Program-made: the position numbers and the translations under genes
In this document: positions 40,854-52,687 of the stretch, piece by piece
Position numbering within the stretch: the stretch's first letter is position 1
How the letters are laid out: the number at the start of each line of letters is the position of its first letter
Notes under the pieces: model-generated
Seen by the model: the letters and a program-made list of their open reading frames with translations, nothing else
The model's database searches: none
What the model was told of the DNA's origin: nothing
Assembly: GCF_014472415.1 (NCBI RefSeq)
Contig: NZ_JACSZV010000020.1
Location: 1-64,000 of the forward strand
Direction: 5' to 3'
Length of the DNA: 64,000 nucleotides
Source: Pseudomonas sp. N40(2020)
Lineage (GTDB): Bacteria; Pseudomonadota; Gammaproteobacteria; Pseudomonadales; Pseudomonadaceae

Positions 40854-41588
40854 TTAGCGGGCGTACATGCCCCACCAGAAGACGTGACCGAGGATGACGA
40901 TCTGCTCTTCCTGGATTTCCTGGAAGGTGTAGTCCTCGTCCGGATGTTCGTCGCGATTGAAGCTGCGCAGGCGGATACCGGTAGGCAGGCGATAGAGTTG
41001 CTTCACCCGCAACTGGCCGTTGTGATTGATCGCATAGAGGTCGCCATCAATGATGTCGCCGATACCGCACTTGCCCGCGTTCACGCCGACCGTGGCGCCG
41101 TCACGCAGCACCGGTAACATGCTGTTGCCACGCACCGTCACGCACTTGGCCTGATCGAATTGCACGCCGTTATGGCGCAGGCTGCGCTTGCCGAAGCGCA
41201 GGCTAGAGCGCTCGCTCTCTTCGATGACGAATCTTCCTGATCCTGCTGCCAATTCAACCTCGCGAAGGAAGGGCACCGACACCTCGTCGTCATCGACAGG
41301 CGTGTCGTCGTCCCACAGCATTATGTCCTTGAGTTCCGCATGCACGTCATCACGCGCGGCACCGGCCGACGGCGCAACATCTGCACGGCCGCGCAACTGA
41401 TCGGTGCTTACATTGAAGTACTCGGCGATTTTCGAAATGTGTTTATCCGAAGGATCGACGATCTTCCCGCTGAGAATCCGCGAGAGAGTGGATTGAGGCA
41501 CGCCGGTGCGACGATGGAGCTCCGTGGGGGAGATCCCGTGCTGGTCGAGCAGTGCTCTTAAGACGGAGGATACGTTGCGTTTTTGCAT
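40854..41588 (-). CDS. prtR: PrtR-like S24 repressor of the tailocin cluster
   Basis: A 244-residue repressor with an N-terminal helix-turn-helix (about 18-45: GISPTELHRRTGVPQSTLSR) and a C-terminal LexA-like S24 domain. The likely cleavage site is Ala115-Gly116 (VELAAGSG). The catalytic pair is Ser156 (RGNSMLPV) and Lys196 (LRVKQLYR). RecA filaments should trigger self-cleavage and induction. I chose ATG 41588; ATG 41597 is also possible. No PrtN-like activator gene is visible, so direct repression of the tailocin promoter is likely. Confidence 0.88.
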   Translation of the reverse strand: MQKRNVSSVLRALLDQHGISPTELHRRTGVPQSTLSRILSGKIVDPSDKHISKIAEYFNVSTDQLRGRADVAPSAGAARDDVHAELKDIMLWDDDTPVDDDEVSVPFLREVELAAGSGRFVIEESERSSLRFGKRSLRHNGVQFDQAKCVTVRGNSMLPVLRDGATVGVNAGKCGIGDIIDGDLYAINHNGQLRVKQLYRLPTGIRLRSFNRDEHPDEDYTFQEIQEEQIVILGHVFWWGMYAR

Positions 41589-41631
41589 AACGCGCATAGT
41601 GCTTGAAGTTTTTATCGAAGACAAATGCTGA

Positions 41632-41652
41632 TTTGCATAAATTGTGCATAAA
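41632..41652 (-). promoter_or_regulatory. Autoregulatory operator upstream of the repressor
   Basis: Two adjacent copies TTTGCATAAA and TTGTGCATAAA, 44-64 bases upstream of the repressor start. The second equals the inverted word at 40740-40750 near the tailocin promoter. It is a candidate site for autorepression. Confidence 0.6.
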
Positions 41653-41796
41653 CACACAAATCATGGGCAAAAGTGTCAGTGGGCCGTCATGCCTGCGTCG
41701 GATAGACCGCCATGGTAATCTTGCGCCCATCGCGCAAAAGCCCGGCGGATGCCCCGCTTTTGCCCTACACCTTTGAACGAGTTGCCTGACAATCCG

Positions 41797-44379
41797 ATGA
41801 ATAAAGCCGTCTCCGACCTGTCCTCCCACACTCCGATGATGCAGCAGTACTGGCGCCTGAAGAACCAGCACCCGGATCAGCTGATGTTCTATCGCATGGG
41901 CGATTTCTACGAGATCTTCTATGAAGACGCGAAGAAGGCAGCCAAGTTGCTGGACATCACTCTGACAGCGCGCGGGCAGTCGGCGGGGCAGGCGATTCCG
42001 ATGTGCGGGATTCCTTACCACGCGGCGGAAGGGTACCTGGCGAAACTGGTCAAGCTTGGCGAGTCGGTGGTGATCTGCGAGCAGGTTGGCGACCCGGCCA
42101 CCAGTAAAGGGCCGGTTGATCGTCAGGTCGTGCGGATCATCACACCGGGCACGGTCAGCGACGAGGCGCTGCTGGATGAGCGCCGCGACAACCTGATCGC
42201 TGCGGTACTGGGTGACGAGCGTCTGTTCGGTCTGGCGGTGCTGGATATCACCAGCGGCAACTTCACCGTGCTGGAGATCAAGGGCTGGGAAAACCTGCTG
42301 GCGGAACTGGAGCGCGTCAATCCGGTTGAGCTTTTGATCCCGGACGATTGGCCGAAAGATCTGCCGGCGGAAAAACGCCGTGGCGTGCGTCGTCGTGCGC
42401 CGTGGGATTTCGAGCGTGACTCGGCGCTGAAAAGTCTCTGCCAGCAGTTTTCCACACAAGACCTGAAAGGCTTCGGCTGCGAAACCCTGACCCTGGCCAT
42501 CGGCGCCGCCGGTTGCCTGTTGGCCTACGCCAAGGAAACCCAGCGCACCGCCCTGCCCCACTTGCGCAGCCTGCGCCACGAACGTCTCGACGACACCGTG
42601 GTACTGGACGGCGCGAGCCGGCGCAACCTGGAGCTCGACACCAATCTGGCCGGTGGCCGCGACAACACCCTGCAATCAGTCGTCGATCGCTGCCAGACCG
42701 CCATGGGCAGCCGCTTGCTGACCCGTTGGTTGAACCGTCCGTTGCGCGATCTGACTGTATTGCTGGCGCGCCAGACCTCGATCACCTGCCTGCTCGACGG
42801 TTACCGCTTCGAAAAGCTGCAACCGCAGCTCAAGGAAATCGGCGACATCGAGCGCATTCTTGCGCGGATCGGCCTGCGCAATGCCCGTCCACGTGACCTC
42901 GCGCGCCTGCGTGATGCCCTCGGCGCGCTGCCGGAACTGCAAGTGGCAATGACCGATCTCGAAGCGCCGCACCTGCAAGGCCTGGCAACCACCACCAGCA
43001 CTTACCCGGAACTGGCGGCGCTGCTGGCAAAAGCCATTATCGATAACCCACCTGCGGTAATCCGTGATGGCGGTGTCCTGAAGACCGGTTACGACAGCGA
43101 ACTGGATGACCTGCAATCGCTGAGCGAAAACGCCGGGCAGTTCCTGATCGATCTGGAAGCGCGGGAGAAAGCCCGCACCGGCCTGTCCCACCTGAAAGTC
43201 GGCTACAACCGCATTCACGGCTACTTCATCGAGTTGCCGAGCAAACAGGCGGAATCGGCTCCGGCAGACTACATCCGGCGCCAGACGCTGAAAGGCGCCG
43301 AGCGCTTCATCACGCCGGAACTGAAAGAGTTCGAAGACAAGGCGCTATCCGCCAAGAGCCGCGCCCTGGCGCGCGAGAAGATGCTCTACGAGGCGCTGCT
43401 GGAAGATCTGATCAGTCAGTTGCCACCGTTGCAGGACACCGCTGGCGCGCTGGCTGAGCTGGATGTGCTGAGCAACCTCGCCGAACGTGCGCTGAACCTT
43501 GATCTGAACTGTCCGCGCTTCGTCAGCGAGCCATGCATGCGCATCACCCAGGGTCGTCACCCAGTGGTTGAGCAGGTGCTGACCACGCCGTTCGTGGCCA
43601 ACGACCTGAGTCTGGATGACAACACGCGCATGCTGGTGATCACTGGCCCGAACATGGGCGGTAAATCCACCTACATGCGTCAGACTGCTCTGATCGTGCT
43701 GTTGGCGCATATCGGTAGCTTCGTGCCGGCTGCCAGTTGCGAACTGTCGCTGGTCGACCGGATCTTCACCCGGATCGGTTCCAGCGATGACTTGGCCGGT
43801 GGCCGTTCGACCTTCATGGTGGAAATGAGCGAAACCGCCAACATCCTGCACAACGCCACCGAGCGCAGTCTGGTGCTGATGGACGAAGTCGGCCGCGGCA
43901 CCAGCACCTTCGACGGTCTGTCGCTGGCATGGGCGGCGGCTGAGCGCCTGGCGCACCTGCGTGCCTACACGCTGTTTGCGACTCACTATTTTGAACTGAC
44001 TGTTCTGCCGGAAGCCGAGCCGCTGGTGGCCAACGTGCATCTCAACGCCACCGAGCACAACGAGCGCATCGTGTTCCTGCACCATGTGCTTCCGGGGCCT
44101 GCGAGCCAGAGCTACGGCTTGGCGGTTGCGCAACTGGCCGGTGTGCCAAGCGAAGTGATCGTGCGTGCCCGCGAGCACTTGAGCCGTCTGGAAGACACTG
44201 CATTGCCGCATGAGGCACCGAAACCAGCCGCCAAAGGTAAACCGGCCACGCCACAACAGAGCGACATGTTCGCCAGCCTGCCGCATCCGGTCCTGGATGA
44301 GTTGGCTAAACTGGATATCGACGAAATGACGCCACGCCGTGCGCTAGAAATGCTCTATGCATTGAAGAACCGGATATAA
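41797..44379 (+). CDS. mutS: DNA mismatch repair protein MutS
   Basis: An 860-residue MutS, which recognises mismatches and recruits MutL. The mismatch-reading FYEIFYED motif is near residues 41-48. The ATPase Walker [14 protein letters not shown] is at about 617-629, followed by DELGRG-like [14 protein letters not shown] chose ATG 41797 ([15 protein letters not shown]); the in-frame upstream ATG adds 16 residues that are not conserved in the family. The stop codon lies in a 21-base tandem duplication. It marks the left edge of the tailocin insertion. Confidence 0.97.
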   Translation: MNKAVSDLSSHTPMMQQYWRLKNQHPDQLMFYRMGDFYEIFYEDAKKAAKLLDITLTARGQSAGQAIPMCGIPYHAAEGYLAKLVKLGESVVICEQVGDPATSKGPVDRQVVRIITPGTVSDEALLDERRDNLIAAVLGDERLFGLAVLDITSGNFTVLEIKGWENLLAELERVNPVELLIPDDWPKDLPAEKRRGVRRRAPWDFERDSALKSLCQQFSTQDLKGFGCETLTLAIGAAGCLLAYAKETQRTALPHLRSLRHERLDDTVVLDGASRRNLELDTNLAGGRDNTLQSVVDRCQTAMGSRLLTRWLNRPLRDLTVLLARQTSITCLLDGYRFEKLQPQLKEIGDIERILARIGLRNARPRDLARLRDALGALPELQVAMTDLEAPHLQGLATTTSTYPELAALLAKAIIDNPPAVIRDGGVLKTGYDSELDDLQSLSENAGQFLIDLEAREKARTGLSHLKVGYNRIHGYFIELPSKQAESAPADYIRRQTLKGAERFITPELKEFEDKALSAKSRALAREKMLYEALLEDLISQLPPLQDTAGALAELDVLSNLAERALNLDLNCPRFVSEPCMRITQGRHPVVEQVLTTPFVANDLSLDDNTRMLVITGPNMGGKSTYMRQTALIVLLAHIGSFVPAASCELSLVDRIFTRIGSSDDLAGGRSTFMVEMSETANILHNATERSLVLMDEVGRGTSTFDGLSLAWAAAERLAHLRAYTLFATHYFELTVLPEAEPLVANVHLNATEHNERIVFLHHVLPGPASQSYGLAVAQLAGVPSEVIVRAREHLSRLEDTALPHEAPKPAAKGKPATPQQSDMFASLPHPVLDELAKLDIDEMTPRRALEMLYALKNRI

Positions 44380-44400
44380 GCACTGAAGAAGCGGATATAA
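44359..44400 (+). repeat. 21-bp tandem duplication covering the mutS stop
   Basis: Copy one (44359-44379, GCATTGAAGAACCGGATATA plus A) is the last seven codons of mutS including TAA. Copy two (44380-44400) differs at two positions (GCACTGAAGAAGCGG...). The second copy is untranslated because the first stop is intact. Confidence 0.9.
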
Positions 44401-44433
44401 CGCAAACGGCTTCAAGCTGTTAGAATCTCGCGC

Positions 44434-44486
44434 GGTTTGGGATGCTGCTGGCTAATAGCCTGGCCAGCAGGCATCGCTCCCAAACC
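44434..44486. repeat. Inverted repeat upstream of fdxA
   Basis: Left arm GGTTTGGGATGCTGCTGGC (44434-44452) pairs with the right arm 44463-44486, which reads GCCAGCAGGCA then TCGCTCCCAAACC, with a bulge of about five bases. It could form a strong RNA or DNA hairpin in the mutS-fdxA gap. There is no T tract right after it, so it is not a standard terminator. Confidence 0.7.
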
Positions 44487-44542
44487 TGGCGACCCCAACC
44501 GTGAAGGGGCAACGCTGCCGCCGCCTGAGGAGAAAATTAGAA

Positions 44543-44866
44543 ATGACCTTCGTCGTCACCGACAACTGCATCAAGTGCAAGTACACCGACTGCGTAGAAG
44601 TCTGTCCGGTGGACTGCTTTTACGAAGGCCCGAACTTCCTGGTCATTCACCCGGATGAGTGCATCGACTGCGCCCTGTGCGAACCAGAATGCCCGGCCGT
44701 AGCCATTTTCTCCGAGGACGAAGTTCCGGAGGAGATGCAGGAGTTCATTCAGTTGAACGTCGAGCTGGCCGAGATCTGGCCGAACATCACCGAGAAGAAA
44801 GAATCGATGCCGGATGCCGAAGAGTGGGATGGCGTCAAAGGCAAGATCAAAGACCTCGAACGCTGA
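44543..44866 (+). CDS. fdxA: Ferredoxin FdxA ([3Fe-4S][4Fe-4S])
   Basis: A 107-residue seven-iron ferredoxin. Cluster cysteines are in [19 protein letters not shown] (residues about 7-25) and [14 protein letters not shown] (about 38-51). It carries electrons to unknown partners. ATG 44543 (MTFVVTDNC) has GAGGAGAA upstream. The mutS-fdxA-rsmZ-rpoS order is conserved in Pseudomonas. Confidence 0.96.
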   Translation: MTFVVTDNCIKCKYTDCVEVCPVDCFYEGPNFLVIHPDECIDCALCEPECPAVAIFSEDEVPEEMQEFIQLNVELAEIWPNITEKKESMPDAEEWDGVKGKIKDLER

Positions 44867-44883
44867 TCTGCCCCGCGTTCAAT

Positions 44884-44908
44884 AAAAAGGCCCCTAGCGG
44901 GCCTTTTT
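44884..44908 (+). terminator. Terminator of fdxA
   Basis: Stem AAAAAGGCCC / GGGCCTTTTT around a short loop, 17 bases past the fdxA stop. Confidence 0.9.
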
Positions 44909-44937
44909 GCTTTTCCGGGATTGCTTTTTTGCAGACA

Positions 44938-45065
44938 AAAAAAGGGGCGGTTTGACCCGCCCACATTTTTTCCCTATTCCCTGTGTTCCTTTTCATCGTC
45001 CTGATGAATCGCGTCCTGCGATGTCCTTTCCCCTCGTCCTTGAAGGGCGTGTCTGTCCGTCGACA
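44938..45065 (-). ncRNA. rsmZ: Small regulatory RNA RsmZ
   Basis: Minus-strand RNA of about 128 bases between fdxA and rpoS, the known place of rsmZ in Pseudomonas. It begins TGTCGACGGACAGACAC, as known RsmZ 5' ends do. It has eight GGA motifs, several in hairpin loops (TCAAGGACGA, GCAGGACGC, TCAGGACGA), and ends in a terminator stem GGGCGGGTCAAACCGCCCC followed by T residues. RsmZ sequesters RsmA/RsmE and so relieves translational repression in the Gac/Rsm pathway. Ends are estimated from motifs. Confidence 0.92.
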
Positions 45066-45237
45066 CAACCCAGATACTAAAGAGTTCCCTGCCAAGAGCA
45101 ATTGGCGCTGGAGACTGGAATGGGCTGTCATAAGCACTTCATATTAATAAATAAATATATAAATCAATAAGTTAGAAAAATACCGCAATCAGAATAGACG
45201 TCTGCCACCGTGCAAATCTTGCGAACACTTACGAAAG

Positions 45238-45255
45238 AGTAAGCCGAAGCTTACA
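45238..45255 (-). promoter_or_regulatory. GacA upstream activating sequence of rsmZ
   Basis: On the minus strand TGTAAGCTTCGGCTTACT, matching TGTAAG-N6-CTTAC(A). It lies about 175-190 bases upstream of the rsmZ start, as in other fluorescent pseudomonads. The AT-rich stretch between the two (45143-45180) is typical for this promoter. Confidence 0.88.
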
Positions 45256-45301
45256 CCGAGAGACTACAAATGATGGAAATGCTGACCGTATGTCCGGCAA
45301 C

Positions 45302-45330
45302 AAAAAACCCCGAACCAGTCGGGGCTTTTT
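45302..45330 (-). terminator. Terminator of rpoS
   Basis: Minus-strand AAAAAGCCCCGACTGGTTCG then GGGTTTTTT, a GC-rich stem 22 bases past the rpoS stop. It ends rpoS before the GacA box of rsmZ. Confidence 0.9.
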
Positions 45331-45351
45331 GTGGGCGGTGGTTCGATGCGT

Positions 45352-46359
45352 TTACTGGAACAACGACTCGCTCGACAGGCCATTCTTCTCGAGAATTTCC
45401 CGAAGGCGCTTGAGGCCCTCCACCTGGATCTGTCTCACCCGTTCCCGGGTCAGACCGATCTCAAGACCTACGTCTTCCAGTGTGCTGCTCTCGTGGCCGC
45501 GCAGACCGAAGCGGCGTATGACCACCTCGCGCTGCTTGTCGGTCAGCTCCGACAGCCATTGATCGATGCTCTGCGACAAGTCGTCATCCTGCAGCAGTTC
45601 GCATGGATCGGTTGGCCGATCATCCGTCAGGGTGTCCAGCAGGGTTTTATCCGAATCCGGACCCAGCGAGACGTCGACCGAAGAAACCCGCTCGTTCAGG
45701 CCCAGCATGCGCTTGACCTCGGCCACTGGTTTTTCCAGCAGGTTGGCGATTTCTTCGGGTGAAGGTTCGTGGTCGAGCTTTTGCGTCAGCTCCCGTGCAG
45801 CCCGCAGGTACACGTTGAGCTCCTTGACCACATGAATCGGCAGCCGAATGGTCCGGGTCTGATTCATGATGGCGCGCTCGATGGTTTGACGAATCCACCA
45901 GGTCGCGTAGGTCGAGAAGCGGAAACCGCGTTCGGGATCGAACTTTTCCACCGCGCGGATCAATCCGAGGTTGCCCTCTTCGATCAAATCCAGCAGCGAC
46001 AACCCCCGATTGACGTAACGCCGGGCGATTTTGACCACCAGCCGCAGGTTACTTTCAATCATGCGCTTGCGCCCGGCGGGATCGCCACTTTGCGACAAGC
46101 GCGCAAAATGAACTTCTTCCTCCGGGGAGAGCAATGGGGAAAAGCCGATTTCGTTGAGATACAACTGCGTGGCATCGAGTGCCCGCGTGTAGTCGATGTA
46201 CTTATGTTGTTTAAGTGAAGCGGAGTGTTTGGATTTGGAACGAACGGAAGGTGGAGCAGCCCCTTCATCATTCGACATCGAATCCGAAGCGATGCCGGTC
46301 TCCATAAGGAGAACCTCATCGTCGATGTCAAACTCCGGCACTTCTTTACTGAGAGCCAT
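45352..46359 (-). CDS. rpoS: RNA polymerase sigma factor RpoS
   Basis: A 335-residue stationary-phase/general stress sigma factor. Region 2 is seen at about 115-185 ([20 protein letters not shown], then [15 protein letters not shown]) and region 4 at about 270-325 ([20 protein letters not shown] with an [18 protein letters not shown]). The N-terminal part (1-50) is variable as usual. It is downstream of nlpD, inside which its main promoter lies. Confidence 0.97.
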   Translation of the reverse strand: MALSKEVPEFDIDDEVLLMETGIASDSMSNDEGAAPPSVRSKSKHSASLKQHKYIDYTRALDATQLYLNEIGFSPLLSPEEEVHFARLSQSGDPAGRKRMIESNLRLVVKIARRYVNRGLSLLDLIEEGNLGLIRAVEKFDPERGFRFSTYATWWIRQTIERAIMNQTRTIRLPIHVVKELNVYLRAARELTQKLDHEPSPEEIANLLEKPVAEVKRMLGLNERVSSVDVSLGPDSDKTLLDTLTDDRPTDPCELLQDDDLSQSIDQWLSELTDKQREVVIRRFGLRGHESSTLEDVGLEIGLTRERVRQIQVEGLKRLREILEKNGLSSESLFQ

Positions 46360-46465
46360 TGTTATAGTCCTTTGGTGAGTTCGACCCCAAGCTCAAGCGA
46401 CGCCTTTATCCTTGGCAGCGCTGGAGCCTGTCCCCTCTACGTGACGGAACAGGCTGGCTTACAAA

Positions 46466-47347
46466 TCAACGTCTTGGCAGGAACTGCAGCGGATCTACAG
46501 GTTTACCTTGTCGGCGAATCTCAAAATGCAGTTTCACCCGGTCTGTACCCGTTGACCCCATTTCGGCAATTGTCTGTCCGACCTTGACCTGCTGTCCCTC
46601 CCGAACCAACAGCCGACGGTTGTGACCGTAAGCACTGACGTAGGTTTCGCTGTGTTTGATGATGACTAATTCGCCGTAGCCCCTTAAGCCACTCCCGGCG
46701 TATACCACCGTCCCATCAGACGCAGCTAAAACAGGCTGTCCCAAATCCCCGGCGATATCAATTCCTTTATTCAAACTACCGTTTGAAGAGAATTTTCCAA
46801 TCAGAATGCCATTAGATGGCCATCCCCAGCCGGTCGGGGCTGGACCCGCTGGAGGCAGTGGAGCTTGGGTTTGCTTGTTGGCGACGGACGGTACTGCACC
46901 AGTAGAACCGCCCGCAGAACCGGTGGTTGTAGTGGTGGTCGTGCCATTTGCCTGACGCCGGATTACCGTAGTTTTGCTGGATGATGAAGGCGAAGAACTG
47001 GCGTTGCTTACCACCGCCGTGGGCGTTGAACCGGCGCGGCCGTCGAAGCGAATTGTCTGACCCGGATGGATCGTATACGGCGTAGGAATATTGTTCCGGG
47101 CTGCGAGGGCTTTGTAGTCCCAGCCGTAGCGAAAAGCGATTGAAAACATCGTATCGCCCGGACGGACCACGTATTGCCCGGTCGTCACTGTAGGACGCTG
47201 CGCGACTGCATTGTTGCGATCGACTACCCGCACATTGCTCGATTTGGTGCTGGAGCAACCCACCAGCAAGGTGCTCAAGACAAGGCCAGTCACCAGGCGC
47301 TGAAAGCTCGTGTTACCCATACGCTGCGCAATGACTGTGAGACTCAC
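46466..47347 (-). CDS. nlpD: NlpD-type murein hydrolase activator lipoprotein
   Basis: A 293-residue lipoprotein with the lipobox LLVGC near residue 31. A LysM domain spans about 58-102 (YVVRPGDTMFSIAFRYGWDY). A Ser/Thr-rich linker (about 110-165) leads to an M23 domain (about 175-290: NKGIDIAGDLGQPVLAASDG). The zinc ligands are incomplete, as in NlpD, so it more likely activates amidases than cuts itself. The start may be M1 or M10. The gene carries a PsrA-type operator for rpoS. Confidence 0.93.
   Translation of the reverse strand: MSLTVIAQRMGNTSFQRLVTGLVLSTLLVGCSSTKSSNVRVVDRNNAVAQRPTVTTGQYVVRPGDTMFSIAFRYGWDYKALAARNNIPTPYTIHPGQTIRFDGRAGSTPTAVVSNASSSPSSSSKTTVIRRQANGTTTTTTTGSAGGSTGAVPSVANKQTQAPLPPAGPAPTGWGWPSNGILIGKFSSNGSLNKGIDIAGDLGQPVLAASDGTVVYAGSGLRGYGELVIIKHSETYVSAYGHNRRLLVREGQQVKVGQTIAEMGSTGTDRVKLHFEIRRQGKPVDPLQFLPRR
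46772..46785. promoter_or_regulatory. PsrA-type operator for rpoS inside nlpD
   Basis: CAAAC-TACC-GTTTG matches the PsrA consensus (C/G)AAAC-N2-4-GTTT(G/C). It lies about 415 bases upstream of the rpoS start codon. That fits the known distance of the PsrA site from the rpoS promoter in other pseudomonads, where PsrA activates rpoS. Confidence 0.72.
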
Positions 47348-47558
47348 CCGCCGCTCCCTTTGTGGTGGCTGAAAAATTTTGAATGCCGGATTTCGGCATA
47401 AGTGTCGAAAGTATAACGGGCCGAATCGGCTTTACCTTTAATGAAGCGAAATCGCTTCGCGCACACGTTTGCAAGCTGACAATCTGCGCCGTTTAAACCA
47501 TCGTCGCCGGAGTAAGACCGAGGCGAACGAAAGGAATTCAGCGCCTGTGCATAAATGC

Positions 47559-48972
<1,414 letters not shown>

Positions 48973-48985
<13 letters not shown>

Positions 48986-50031
48986 GGGCTGTCCGTCTGC
49001 CCCACCGGCACCAGATCAACGAGTTCGCGCACCAATACGGTGGCGAAGCATCCGGCCGGGAGGACGAATTCCAGTTGCAGAATGTCAGGCTGGGGATAAT
49101 GCCACGTCAACCCGCCAATGGGCAGCCGCAGGATGCGACGTTCGTGGCTCATGCCGGCGTGAATCAACCAATCTCGCAGATCCGCTTCACGGGCGGCAAT
49201 CCCCTGCTCCAGATCATGGACAGCGCCAGCGGCCGGGGAGTCACCTTCGCCCCACTGCGGGCCGGTGGGATGCAAGTCGAGAATCGCCAGACGCGGATCG
49301 CTGCATTCAGCTTCACCGGCTGGAAAAAAGCTGCGGCTGTCGGTGAATGCCAGCAGGTCGCCAACCAGCGCGCGCTGCCAGGTGCCATCGGCGACCCGCG
49401 CCGCCAGCACCTGATTGAACAGAAAACTGCGTGCCGTCGACAGCAGTCGCGAGCGCACATTGCGTTGCTCAGGCAACGCCTTGCGCGCCGCCCACGCACG
49501 CGCATCGACGACGTTGCCGCCGTCATGGCCAAAACGCTGAGCGCCGAAATAATTGGGAATGCCTTGCTTGGCGATCAGTTGCAGACGCTCTTCAATAGCC
49601 GCTTTGTCGCCAGCGAATTGGGTCAGGCGCAGGGTAAAACCATTGGCCGAATGCGCGCCGCGTTGCAGCTTGCGCTTGTGGCGGGTGGTTTTGAGAATCT
49701 TCAGCGTATCGTTTTCCGCTGCCGACAGATCCGGATCAGCCTTGCCCGGCAGCTGCACGCTGAACCACTGACGGGTCAGCGCCTGACGATCCTTCAGCCC
49801 GGCATAACTGACCGTGCGCAGAGGCACACCGGCAGCCTTGGCGATGCGCCGTGCAGCCTCTTCAGTATTGAGGCCGCGTTTTTCAACCCAGATCCATAGG
49901 TGTTCGCCGTCACCGCTAAACGGAATATCGAGGACTTCATCGACCTGGAAATCTTCAGCGATGGCTTTCAGTACTGCGGTGCCGAGGGGTTCGCCATAGG
50001 CCCGCGGGCCGAGCAATTGCAGTTCATTCAT
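48973..50031 (-). CDS. truD: tRNA pseudouridine(13) synthase TruD
   Basis: A 352-residue TruD, which makes pseudouridine 13 in tRNA-Glu. The catalytic motif [14 protein letters not shown] is at about residues 76-89, and the family segment [13 protein letters not shown] at about 165-177. The start overlaps the ispF stop by 4 bases. Confidence 0.95.
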
Positions 50032-50501
50032 GCGCGCAGCAACAAGGCAACGGAGTGCACGGCAATGCCTTCTTCGCGACCGACAAAGCCAAGCTTCTCG
50101 GTAGTAGTAGCTTTCACGTTCACTTGGTCCAACTCAACTTGAAGATCCGCAGCGATCAGCGCGCGCATCGATTCGATATGCGGGGCCATTTTGGGTGCCT
50201 GCGCGACGATGGTGTTATCGACGTTGCCGACTTTCCAGCCTTTGGCGTGGATCAGCCCGACCACATGGCGCAACAACGCACGGCTGTCGGCGCCCTTGAA
50301 CTGCGGATCGGTGTCCGGAAAGTGTTTACCGATATCACCCAGCGCCGCGGCACCGAGCAAGGCATCGCTCAAGGCGTGCAGCAGGACGTCACCGTCGGAA
50401 TGAGCGAGCAGCCCGAAGCTGTGTGCGATTTGCACGCCGCCCAGAGTAATGAAATCGCCTTCAGCGAAACGGTGCACATCATAGCCGTGGCCAATACGCA
50501 T
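50028..50501 (-). CDS. ispF: 2-C-methyl-D-erythritol 2,4-cyclodiphosphate synthase
   Basis: A 157-residue IspF of the MEP isoprenoid pathway. The zinc site motif GYDVHRF is at residues 5-11 and [17 protein letters not shown] at about 34-50. The C-terminal motif [19 protein letters not shown] is complete. It opens the ispF-truD-surE-pcm run of overlapping genes. Confidence 0.97.
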   Translation of the reverse strand: MRIGHGYDVHRFAEGDFITLGGVQIAHSFGLLAHSDGDVLLHALSDALLGAAALGDIGKHFPDTDPQFKGADSRALLRHVVGLIHAKGWKVGNVDNTIVAQAPKMAPHIESMRALIAADLQVELDQVNVKATTTEKLGFVGREEGIAVHSVALLLRA

Positions 50502-50503
50502 AA

Positions 50504-50534
50504 GAAAAAACGCCCCGATTTTTGTCAGGGCGTG
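50504..50534 (-). terminator. Terminator of fghA
   Basis: Minus-strand ACGCCCTGA...TCGGGGCGTTTTTT hairpin, just after the fghA stop and before the ispF start. Confidence 0.8.
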
Positions 50535-50546
50535 ATTCTACCTGCA

Positions 50547-51392
50547 TTAACCGCGCAGAGCGCGTGCGTGATGCTGCAAGTGGTCGTCTATAAAGCTTGA
50601 GATGAAGAAATAGCTGTGGTCGTAGCCCGGTTGAGAGCGCAAGGTCAGCGGATGGCCCGCTTGTTTTGCGGCTTGTTGCAGGGCTTCCGGTTTGAGTTGG
50701 GTGGCGAGGAAGTCGTCGCGATCACCTTGGTCAACCAGCAGCGGCAGCTTTTCATCGGCCTCGGCGATCAGCGCGCAGGCATCCCATTCTTTCCACTTCG
50801 AACGGTCTTCGCCCAGGTAACGGGAGAACGCCTTCTGCCCCCACGGGCAATCCATTGGATTGTTGATCGGCGAAAACGCCGACACCGATTGGTAACGCCC
50901 CGGATTGCGCAATGCACAAACCAGCGCACCGTGACCGCCCATAGAGTGCCCGCTGATGCTGCGCTTATCGGACGCCGGGAAATGCGCTTCAACCAGTGAA
51001 GGCAATTCCTGCACGACATAGTCATGCATCCGATAGTGCCGCGACCAGGGTTCCTGCGTGGCATTCAGATAAAAACCGGCACCAAGACCGAAATCCCACG
51101 CGCCATCCGGATCGCCCGGGACATCAGGGCCGCGCGGACTGGTGTCCGGCGCCACGATGATCAAGCCCAGCTCGGAGGCCATGCGCAAGGCACCAGCCTT
51201 CTGCATGAAGTTCTCATCGGTGCAGGTCAGACCCGACAGCCAATACAACACCGGCAGCTTGCCGCCCTGCTCCGCCTGCGGCGGCAGGTACACGGCAAAT
51301 ACCATGTCGCAGCCGAGCACGTCGGATCGGTGGCGATAGCGCTTGTGCCAACCACCGAAACTTTTCTGACAGGAGATGTTTTCCAGACTCAT
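50547..51392 (-). CDS. fghA: S-formylglutathione hydrolase
   Basis: A 281-residue alpha/beta hydrolase that splits S-formylglutathione to formate and glutathione, step two of glutathione-dependent formaldehyde detoxification. The nucleophile is in [10 protein letters not shown] (Ser near residue 148), with a conserved [15 protein letters not shown] near 55-69 and a late HSYFF. It follows adhC by 65 bases, so the two are likely co-transcribed. Confidence 0.95.
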   Translation of the reverse strand: MSLENISCQKSFGGWHKRYRHRSDVLGCDMVFAVYLPPQAEQGGKLPVLYWLSGLTCTDENFMQKAGALRMASELGLIIVAPDTSPRGPDVPGDPDGAWDFGLGAGFYLNATQEPWSRHYRMHDYVVQELPSLVEAHFPASDKRSISGHSMGGHGALVCALRNPGRYQSVSAFSPINNPMDCPWGQKAFSRYLGEDRSKWKEWDACALIAEADEKLPLLVDQGDRDDFLATQLKPEALQQAAKQAGHPLTLRSQPGYDHSYFFISSFIDDHLQHHARALRG

Positions 51393-51457
51393 GTAAAGAC
51401 TCCTACGCGGTCACGGCAACAAGACTTCACGACTTGTTGCCATGTCACCACGATTGA

Positions 51458-52630
<1,173 letters not shown>

Positions 52631-52687
52631 TTACGATGAATAATCAGGCCAAAAGCAAAACATTATTGCCATGCAGGGATAATCACG

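Noticed and set aside
41589..41796. Attachment-site duplication at the mutS and cinA edges
   Set aside because: I could not find a clear direct repeat shared by the two island ends, and no integrase is present, so integration by site-specific recombination is not supported.
42676..44286. Minus-strand open frames within mutS
   Set aside because: Antisense to mutS, with no start signals or known motifs.
44847..45137. Minus-strand open frame over rsmZ
   Set aside because: It overlaps the RsmZ RNA and the fdxA terminator; the RNA signals explain the conservation better than a protein.
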